From Leptasterias polaris (Eukaryota > Echinodermata > Asteroidea > Forcipulatida > Asteriidae), in the NCBI GenBank assembly GCA_037783415.1, contig JAZGTN010000098.1, forward strand, positions 1,054,001-1,118,000: a stretch of 64,000 nt of DNA. Direction: 5' to 3'. Positions within the stretch are counted from its first letter, which is position 1. Every line of letters begins with the position of its first letter. Under the pieces are notes generated by a model. It was not told the DNA's origin. It did not search any database and saw only the letters and a list, made by a program, of their open reading frames with translations. The position numbers and the translations under genes were made by a program. Positions 55,161-64,000 of this stretch are shown piece by piece.

Positions 55161-56379
55161 GCAGGGTACTGCAAACATTCAACTGATAATATATATATAT
55201 TTTTTTTGATGAACTACATAATGTACCATTACCTGTACATCGTGCATATAAATGCACTATAACTTAGTATAAGTACGCTTTACAGATTACATGTGTACAC
55301 CTACACTACATGTACAATATACGTGTTACATTGCTAAAAAAAATACATTTATGCGTACATTTATGCATTACATGTAGGCATGTAGAGTAGTATGTAAAAT
55401 TTGTTCAGGCTTGTGACCTGTACATTTTACATTACATATGTACATGTACGCACCAAGGACATATGACAGATTTCTTGCAGGTGTAGAGAATTTAAATTAA
55501 AGGGTGTTTTCCATTGTACAAAACTAAGAGAACATTGACTCTCACACAATGTACATGATGTGCACCAATACATTCTCGATAATGTGTACATACATGCCTG
55601 AAATAGGGAAGGAAACATTTTGTTTTAAAAAAGACTTCAAATTGTTCAAATACCCTCATGGTAAATGTCATTACACAATTCACTAACATTTGTGTGATAT
55701 TGGTCCTTAAGGGAAATAATAAAAATGTACATTGTAACCATGATGGAAAAGGACCATTTGCAAGAGTACATTATACATGTATAACAATAAATATGCATGT
55801 ACAAGATGTACACTTACTACACTAACACTAACAGGTACAATTGCGTGCAAAGGTATATGATATCAAATAATAAACCACAAGGGAATAGATATATATGATT
55901 TACATATCTTGCTTGGAATTTTTAGTGGTTGATTTCACCAATGAAGACAGTCACAAGCCTTTAAGTATAAAGAAAGTAAGTAGCTCACTTGTGTCGCTAC
56001 ATTAATCAGATAAAATCATGTTTGATTTATTCAACAGCTTTTTGATTTCATAATTAAGAACAATTTTCTTGGCACACTTCCTCTGAAATCTGTAAACCGC
56101 CATCTTGAATTACCTCATTAAATATTCATGAGCCTATTTTATCATTATCGCTGCATTTAAACTAGTGGCAACAAACAAAGTGCTGTAGATTGTAGAGAAG
56201 GGTTATGAAAATATATTAAACCAACCCCCAACCCTTCATGAAAATTTGTAATTAGAACATTCCAATGGTTATAGTGAAAGTCCCTCTTTGCATCTGAATG
56301 GCTTTGAGATCACATGGTACCGTCAAAGATGCCCTTGAAAAGGAAAAAGAAGATGATCCAAGCACAGGCCTGAAATTTC
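55161..56379. other. no gene seen
   Basis: TACATGTA-rich in its first part; no exon signal. Confidence 0.4.
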
Positions 56380-56530
56380 ATCTTTGAGAAGGCAATGCCA
56401 TTTTCATTTTGCAAAGGGCACTTCCATTGGAATATCTTAAAGTCAAATGGTAAACTTTTGAAGGGGCACCAAGACCAAGACCAGGGGCAACAGAGGCCAT
56501 GGCCTTGGTATGTGGCCTCCGTGTAATTCC
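56380..56530. repeat. dispersed repeat, second copy at 63636-63750
   Basis: Both contain ATTTTCATTTTGCAAAGGGC, CACTTCCATTGG and AACTTTTGAAGG..GCACCAAG in the same order and orientation. The minus-strand 86-codon frame at 56310-56570 overlaps it and is not a gene. Confidence 0.65.
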
Positions 56531-56869
56531 AGGCCTGAAAGCAAGGGATTTTCAACAGTTTGCTCTTCATCTTAAGAGTCTGCGAAGGTAGAGTTTACAA
56601 ACTGACATGTATTTATATTTAAAAAAAGGAACTGAGGTCTAGACGGATCCAAAGTCAAATACTGCTTAGCTACTCAGCTAAATGTACGTACATGTATGTG
56701 ATACTTTTCTAGGGTTTGTATTGACATGTTGGCAAGCAAAAGCCATGCTTTGCGCCAATGCACTACATGTAAGTAAAGATGGTTAGCCTGGCAGTGTTGT
56801 GACCAGAGGTTTTTAAAGAGCCGGTTAATTTTTTCAGACGATAGCGAGGAGCGAGGTACCGCGTGCTTG

Positions 56870-56945
56870 CTCGAGGCGTTCATCGGGGGTCCAACAGGGG
56901 TTTAAAGGGGGCAGCGCCCCCTGAGGGCACCACCCCCTTGTCGAA
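56870..56945. repeat. GC-rich palindromic block
   Basis: GGGGGCAGCGCCCCC and neighbouring inverted G/C runs in AT-rich surroundings; resembles 41010-41100. Confidence 0.55.
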
Positions 56946-57447
56946 AATTTAACATTTGACACCCTTAAAAGTACATATTTTATGGGTTCTAGACACTAAC
57001 AACAATGTATTTTGCTAAATTAGAAGTACACATGTTGAGCCAAATATCAAGTTCTTAAACCCAGCCTGCTATACCTCACAAATTCCAAATATCCTTCATA
57101 TATCTGGAGCTGACAAGTGAAATGAGACGAATGTCAAATTCAATCCAATAAAGTATTTAATAAATGTAAGTTGTGTAAAATTTTGAAATTCTTGTAACTT
57201 AATCAGTAAGGTAAGTTAGTAATAAGAAAACATAGAATGATCCAGGGATGTGATTCCTCCGGTTTTTGCCGGAAATTCATTTTTTTTTTACCAAAAGGTC
57301 GACCCGTGTGAATCGTGTAAATCCGGTGAGGGTAGAAGATCGCGATACATTTGGTGTGCGAGCGCTGTACGCAGAAACCTTTGAAAATCGATGGACTTGT
57401 ATAGCAAGTCTAATGTGCAGTGGAGTCAAGTACTCAGTAGAAACAAA

Positions 57448-58605
57448 TAGCCCTGGACGATATCGAAAATTTTGACTGGCGATATATCGTCGGGTTAATA
57501 TCGCCGATATGTCGATATATCGTGAAACAAATTTTGAAAACGGAAAACCGGTTTTACCGCGCGCAGGGACCACATGAGCAATAGAATAACAAACAAGACA
57601 TGACTGTATGGATAAACCGCTGAGAAAAAATCATTGAATTTAATATCCATATTCCATGAAAACAAAACGTCTTACATTTTTATATGCTTTTTATAACTGG
57701 CTCCGACACAATTAATTCATGGTTTTACCTCAACGATTGAACGTTGCGCTCTCTAAAAGCTGGTGCCTCGACGTTTATTCCGATCACGTACATGTGCGTG
57801 TTATGTAGAAACGTTTCCCGACCGCGAAATTGTTTTTCCCAGCGCGGTAAAGGCCATTCTGTGCAGGTGCTAGTTGATATTGTAATGAAGCTTGGCACGT
57901 ACGGATCCCAGTGAGATATGCACAGAATGGCCTTTACCGTGCTGGGGAAAACAAATTCGCTTCCCGACCACGCAGCGATTTCTCATCAAGGGAATTTCCC
58001 TCGCTATTTCGCTCCCACGGCTACACGCCCTTCCTTCACCCCCTTACTATAAAGTTTACTAAGTTAGGAGCAAGCACATCTGCGGGATCGAGGTGATAAA
58101 TACTGGCAGCGCTGTGAGAAGCATGACGTCATAATTATTCACGCCAATCTAGTGAATTTCGGCCAATCGGAAAGCGGCCAGTCAGAAATCGGCCAATCAG
58201 CCTGTGCATCACGTTCGGCGATATCACGAATAAAAAAAAAACAACCATGGCTAGATGGGAAGACGTACACAATGGGACCGGTTTCCTTCGATATATATTT
58301 CAAAGCCCCAATTCATTCAACTGAGTCTGATTTTGCGGCATTTACATATAAAAAAACTGGCGTTTACAAATATTCAGGCCTGGTCGCCGTTCAAATTATT
58401 GTATGGACGACAAAAATACGACAAAAATTGGAACCCTTTGAACGGAAAAAGCGTGATTTAAGTTTTCTTTAAAACCATATCGTCTATTTTATATAATATC
58501 GCGAATATCGCGATATTTCGATATTTTTAAAAACCATCATCGACATTGTCGATATTATTTCAATATCGAATAGCGACGATAATATCGTCATATCGTCCAC
58601 CCTTA
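57448..58605. mobile_element. non-autonomous hAT-type element with CGATAT subterminal repeats
   Basis: 8-bp duplication GAAACAAA (57440-57447 and 58606-58613). Ends TAGCCCTGGACGATAT and, inverted, TAAGGGTGGACGATAT. Subterminal regions are full of CGATAT. Inside is a nested inverted repeat (about 57835-57960, AAAGGCCATTCTGTGCA against its complement). The 106-codon frame at 58152-58472 shows no transposase motif. Confidence 0.85.
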
Positions 58606-60490
58606 GAAACAAATGTGGTTTGCGCGGTTATGCACTTACGGTCCAGACTAAAAAACAATTATTGGATTGTGCACTGCTCGGAGCTGAGATGTGCATCGGC
58701 CGCGTGAACGAACGATATGTGTGCTCACAACTTGGTGAGTTTAGATAACAAATAAAACGCATGCATCAAAAGGAGGAAGTCTGGCTACGTGATACACTAC
58801 ATTTAAACACAGACTCGATGCATAACGTAGAGCTACATTATACGTTCTACTATAGTCTGGCTCCTAGGTTTTTCTGATGCTTTACTCATAGGATGAGGCA
58901 GCAAGCAGACGCTGTGAGAATATTTTTTGTTCTGCTAGCATGGAAAGGGGAAACATCGCTGCATCAAACAGTCAACTTGAAATAAAAATGACACCAACAA
59001 GAAATGATCAATGGCGATCATCGTCGAGGTCAAGATTTAACAACACTTTGAATTTTGATAGTTTTCAGTCAGTTACGTAAGAAGAATTCCTTAGTATTTA
59101 AGCTTATTTAGAAGCAAAAAAGTACCGGTCGGCATTGTTGTAACATTGCTTGAGAGCCGGTCGGGATTTTTTAGAGCTGGTTAGTGCCGACCAGCCCCGA
59201 CCAGCGTAGTCACAACAAAGCCTGGTCCAGTGAGCAAGTTGACTTGAGTTTTGTGGAGTGATGAGTCAAGGTTATATGTATCAGTTTGATGGTTACATGT
59301 ATGTCTACATCAGGCAGACAGATGGAAGGAGTTTGTGGGTAACTTTGTAATGTTAAAGCACATGTGTAACATTGTTAATTGTCCAAGACCACTATCCACA
59401 CTTGATGTGACCCATATATACATGAACTAACGAACCTGTGAAAGTCACAAGAAAAAAAGTGGAACAAACCTTCAATGTTTTCACTGTTTTCAAAGATTGA
59501 GTTTTTGACTCGCGAAATCAAAACTAATTGTTTTACTCATTTCTAAAACAACTATTACAATTTCAAGCAAAAATATTTAAAAGGGAGTTTCCCACCATGA
59601 CCATCTTTATACTGTGTAAGTTATGCGTGTACATAGAACATCTATAATTTTACTATTACCAATGTTACGCACTGGAGTCCTGGTTTGGGGGCTGCAAGCT
59701 CCACCGATGAGTGCATGGTATGAGTTGAGGGGAGTATGTAGTGGCTTATTCTTCATGAACAGTTGTCATGATTTGGCATGATTATACGCACAATCATACT
59801 AACTAAGATGACTGAGGAATTCATAGCCGACCTACAATTAGGAAAACCCATATTTTGTAGGAGAAATTGAGGTGAGGGAGGGAGGGGGCTGTTGGGAATT
59901 CGAGGTCCATGGATTGGCTTGCCCCAAATTCAATTGCGGTTGATGGAATTACTTGGCAGTTTTCAATGTGAAAATCGGATAAAAAAAACCAAGGGGAGCT
60001 ATACCAAATTCCCCATTGGTTTTTGGATAGAAATAGAATTGACACGGATATCATCAGCAATTACTTGGCATCAATGCCCCAGATGTTATACACCTATCAA
60101 TTGTATGACGCACTATATGACCCCCGGGGATGGTGTGTCACTGTTCATATGTGGGGTCGGATTTGCGTGTCCAAAGACCCACCCTGAGTCAAAAAATTGA
60201 CACACTTGTTGCAGATTTGGACGGTCTTCCGAACGATTTTTTGACTCACCTTTCGCGGATAGCAACGCACATAATCGCACATAATCGCTTGCTATGCTGC
60301 AAACAAACGATGCACGCGCAGTGAATACCAAGTATTTCAACCTTGTACATACGAGTTTTCCGGCACACATGCTGAAAATACATGGCAAGTGTATGCATGA
60401 GGCGAGAATGTACTACTTGATCTTCGAGACGTGCGGTCCCCCAACGCACTAGCTATCAAACACACAAAATAATAGAGAGGGAACCAGTCT
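58606..60490. other. no gene seen
   Basis: Short unsupported frames only. Confidence 0.4.
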
Positions 60491-60857
60491 ACTAAATAAC
60501 GCATCCTCGTATCCATCCATGACTCGACGATCGACCCCCAGTATCGTGCATGTGAGAGATATAATATACCACGGGGCAGAGGTTGACAAAACCACCGCGC
60601 CATGAACTACATGTGACTAAATAACACATCCTCGTATCCACCCATGACTCGACGATCGACCCTCAGTATCGTGCATGTGAGAGATATAATATACCACGGG
60701 GCAGAGGTTGACAAAACCACCGCGCCATGAATTACATGTGACTAAATAACACATCCTCGTATCCAGCTATGACTCGACGATCGACCCCCACTATCGTGCG
60801 TGTGAGAGATATAATATACCACGGGGCCGAGGAGGACAAAACCACCACGCCATGATG
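60491..60857. repeat. 125-bp tandem repeat, nearly three units
   Basis: Units start at ACTAAATAAC 60491, 60616 and 60741 and contain CGACGATCGACCC and ATAATATACCACGGGGC. Similarity between units is high. Minus-strand frames across it are artefacts. Confidence 0.9.
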
Positions 60858-62505
60858 TACATGTATTGGGCTTGGGCTAAAGGCTTGCTATGTGCAGTGT
60901 GGAAAATAAACGGCCGTCTGAGCTGGCATGTGGTGATCGCTGACTTTCGGGCGGTAAATTCCCGACCCGCAGGCAACATAAATGTTAACAAAATAATACC
61001 AACATCATTTTACACAGGCGGGGAGGGTAGGTGCATTTTTATTCTCCACTAAATAAACAAAATAAATGTTGAAATGGACATCGACGGACCATGACGTACC
61101 TCGACGCACCGCTCGAAGATTTTTTGACCACTATTGGACTTGACGTACCCACAGTCACTTTTTCCGAGAGTAAAGACGCAAACTTGACGCACCATCCCCG
61201 GGGGTCTTATAGTGCATCATACAATTGATAGGTCATTACCAAGCCATGGTTGAACTTGATGCCTCCTGCGCTCATTTTTGCCGGCAGTCATTCATAGTAT
61301 GTATGTAGCATGTATGTATGCGCAGCGCTACGCCATCTTTTATTTCCTAATAGTTATAAATATTACATTGAGCTGACTTGCTGTTAACTTTGTACACATA
61401 CAGAACAGTTATCCATTTCTCCTCATTTTAATAACTTTTCAATGATATTTTACCTTTGAAAGCCTGAATGTACATAGTGTGGCTGGAAGAATGACCTCCA
61501 CATGAAGGACAATAAGTCTGTAGTGTGGTGGCTATTGTCCATCTGTTATTCCATGTAACCTTTGTATAAAAAGAGAGACCTTGTATATATTCTAGGGTCC
61601 TTCTGGCACAGTGGCAGGCAAGATACTGCACTGGTCGTAATTTCCTCATACACTCCAGAGTTATAAAAAATAAAAGCTGAACAAGTTCTGAGATGTGCCC
61701 CCTTTCTTCATATCAAAATCTCCAAATGGAATAAAATGTAATGTTTTCTTGCATTGAGCTGTACAAATTGTGCCTGCAGGAAGTCCAGGCTCTGTGGCTC
61801 TTTTGTAAGCATAGATTAATACATGTAACATCACAGGTTTATTTCTCAAGCAAAGTCAAATTTCAATGGAAAATGTAGTTGACTATGTACACACCATGTA
61901 AAATAATGCACATTGGACTATACTTTATAGTTGTTTTTTCCATTAAGTTTCCCTTCATAAATAGTTTTGTTGTTTTTGTTACTGGGAAATTGTCCAGGTC
62001 AGTGTAAAAATACATACACTGTACATCTTATCCATGCTGCTTAGAAAACATGTAGTAGGATTAAAAGGGTACCATTGTACAAATAATGTACAATAATGTT
62101 ATAGAATTGTATACTTAGCACAAACAGTATATGCTAAATCTGTACATTTTTTTTTTGTCATTGAAGAAAATAGAAATTATTTATTGTGTTCAACTCTTCA
62201 TTAACAGTAAGGTTTTTTCCTGGCAATCTTGCAATATGTTTAAGGTTAAAAAAATATATATATAAATTGTCTGCAGTGATAAAGTTTACTACAGGTTTTA
62301 CGATGCATGTACATATGCGCCCAGGTTGAAAGACAATCTTATCCCTGTATGGTGATGTGAGCCACACCACAGACACGACAGAAAGCATTAAACATGTTTG
62401 TGTTAGTATGTAGGCCTACATGTATGTACATGTATTGTTGACATCATAATAGTCATGTCTGTACAATTGGTACAAAAGTAGTTGTGTACCATTGTACAGT
62501 ACTAT
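60858..62505. other. no gene seen
   Basis: AT-rich with increasing TACATGTA words after 61860. Confidence 0.4.
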
Positions 62506-62513
62506 GGTAAAGT

Positions 62514-62760
62514 CATAGAAATAGAACCCGGAGAACGCTGAGTGCGTCATTGTGCGTGCGATTTCGTTGTGAGACCATTTTTATGGACGAGCGTACGCTT
62601 TTTTTTTTTTCGCCTGTACATGTATGGCAAAATTAGCATATTACGTGACTGTTCCATGATCATTTTGCCATACACGCGTGTCGCGTGGTATCGATACGCC
62701 GCGTCCACAGACGACACAGAGGGCGGTCGAGCTCTGCGATCTCCGGGTTCTATTTCTATG
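62514..62760. mobile_element. 247-bp MITE with 8-bp target duplication
   Basis: GGTAAAGT flanks both sides (62506-62513 and 62761-62768). Inverted ends begin CATAGAAATAGAACCCGGAG. The 8-bp duplication suggests a hAT- or P-type source. Confidence 0.88.
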
Positions 62761-62960
62761 GGTAAAGTACTTTTCCTTTATAAATGCAGGCCTACATGTA
62801 TGTACATGTCATAAAACGATGTACATACAATTGGTGCAGTATGTACATTGTTGTTGTGTAATCATGTCTGCACAATTGGCAGTAGGTACATGTATGTCAT
62901 GTTTTTGTTACAGCTGCACAATTGAAACAGTGTGCAGTACATGTGTAAACTTATCATGTA

Positions 62961-63320
62961 CATGGCCGAGCGGATAAGAGCACCGGATCCAAGCTCTGGT
63001 GTTTCTGATCAGCAGAGTGTGGGTTCGAGTCCCGGTCGTGACACTTGTGTCCTTGAGCCAGAGACACTTAACTATAATTGCTTCTCATCACCCAGGAGTA
63101 AATGGGTACCTGTGAGGGCAGAGATGGTTCTTGTGATTGATTTAGCTTGATGCGCTACATATTTGGCAGCACAGGCTGTATACTCCCAGGGAGCTGAGAT
63201 GGTTAAAGGAATGACACAAAAATGGCCCAGTGACCAGGGGTAATAATGTTGAAGCGCCATGAGCGTCACTGAGTGACGGACCTGAGCGCTATATAAGAAG
63301 CCACTATTATTATTATTATG
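62961..63320 (+). mobile_element. tRNA-derived SINE with (TTA)n tail
   Basis: Starts with a Leu/Ser-type tRNA head (box A TGGCCGAGCGGATAAGAGC, box B GGGTTCGAGTCCC at 63021-63033), then a body and a terminal GAGCGCTATATAAGAAGCC followed by TAT repeats. The tail resembles the LINE tail at 49440-49497, fitting mobilisation by such a LINE. Confidence 0.8.
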
Positions 63321-63327
63321 TACATTA

Positions 63328-63530
63328 CACTCAGCGTTTTCCCTTAACAGGTCTGCTGGCCAAATGCCAGTCAAAACACCTGAGGACCAGTCAAACTCCA
63401 CTCTAAGTGGTCCGGCGGGCTAGTTAAGTGTTGAAAAGCTTCCCTATTTTATTTGAAATATTGACTAGTGAAAAAGCTGACAGACCGGCCACTCACTAAA
63501 CAAAGTTCAGGGCAAATCCTGACATTTTGG
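63328..63530. repeat. inverted copy of the 51494 repeat
   Basis: GGTCTGCTGGCCAAATGCCA and GACTAGTGAAAAAGCTGAC match the complement of 51494-51740. Confidence 0.65.
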
Positions 63531-64000
63531 CATATAATCATGCCTGCTTCAAAGGTTCCAAGTTGCCTTTAACTTCTCAATCTTCACAAACATCCCGTTT
63601 CTGATCTTGACTTTATCTTTGTGAGGGCTTGAGGCTATTTTCATTTTGCAAAGGGCACTTCCATTGGATAATCCTTGAAACTTTTGAAGGGCACCAAGGC
63701 CAAGTCCAGAGCAAAGATGGTCATGGCCTCAGTCAGGCCTCACATGTAACCTTATTGTATACATGTACATGTAACCTTGTTAAAGTATTAGAAGCCTTTT
63801 TAACATTTGTAAATTTGATTTTTTTCCCCCAGCCTATCAACTGCTTCAATTCAAATGTTTTTACAGTAAACCCTATACATACATGTACATGTGTATGCAT
63901 ATGGTCAGCCTGCACCATTAAAAAAATGCAATGTGTAAAATTCTTGGCTCCAAATAAATGACATTTTAACATAGCTACATGTACGTATGTCAAATTACTG
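63531..64000. other. right end of window, repeats only
   Basis: Holds the second copy of the 56380 repeat (63636-63750) and TACATGTA-rich sequence; no gene seen. Confidence 0.45.

Larger units (their letters stand above)
53290..56010. repeat. TACATGTA-rich sequence
   Basis: Very frequent TACATGTA, GTACATGT and CATGTATGTA words. The enrichment continues at 61.8-64 kb and is weak in the first 50 kb. Frames here (His/Thr/Val-rich) are by-products. Confidence 0.7.

Noticed and set aside
58152..58472. 106-codon frame inside the CGATAT-rich element
   Set aside because: No transposase or zinc-finger motif; composition follows the element.
62961..63035. tRNA-Leu or tRNA-Ser gene
   Set aside because: The tRNA-like head runs into a SINE body with a TTA-repeat tail, and the acceptor stem does not close.

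Overview
The window is eukaryotic, from an animal nuclear genome. It has split genes with GT..AG introns, one intact Ty3/gypsy LTR retrotransposon, LINE and tRNA-SINE tails, and many short inverted-repeat DNA transposons (MITEs) with clean target-site duplications. A PAN/apple plus fibrinogen-domain (FReD) lectin-like gene, a GT31 glycosyltransferase and the repeat landscape suggest a marine invertebrate deuterostome. An echinoderm, perhaps a sea star, is my best guess; this is inference and was not checked by search.

Layout. Positions 1-3250 plus 15285-15975 (copy A) and 21140-28680 (copy B) are two diverged copies of a segmental duplication. Its core is a gene for a small secreted acidic helical protein made of short phase 1-1 repeat exons. 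Copy B is complete (19926-24342, 156 aa predicted). Copy A is cut by the left edge and has one dead exon. Copy A is split by about 12 kb of nested mobile DNA (3250-15285) that copy B lacks: a TTAA-flanked MITE, an 8.4 kb Ty3/gypsy element with 1.2 kb LTRs (3974-12370), a 1.19 kb TA-flanked element and smaller hairpin elements. Positions 29.5-33 kb hold a LINE fragment and a single-exon beta-1,3-galactosyltransferase-like gene (30984-32135) whose 3' end is tandemly duplicated. Positions 34323-42250 hold a five-exon secreted PAN-FReD gene whose introns carry a SINE, a hAT-type element and a piggyBac-type MITE. Positions 42.3-49.8 kb are mainly repeats. A palindromic promoter-like region at 49.82 kb precedes a probable first coding exon (49889-49996). 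From 50 kb to the right end I found no further exon. That part is AT-rich, rich in TACATGTA-type words, and carries SINEs, hAT-type elements and short tandem repeats.

Genes together. The secreted repeat protein, the GT31 enzyme and the PAN-FReD protein would all act in or through the secretory pathway, but nothing in the sequence ties them into one pathway. The strongest leads are the LTR (a seven-copy CTCF-like motif array and an intron-like interval bounded by 58-bp repeats), a canonical -1 slippery heptamer at the gag-pol junction, and the modular exon gene family.
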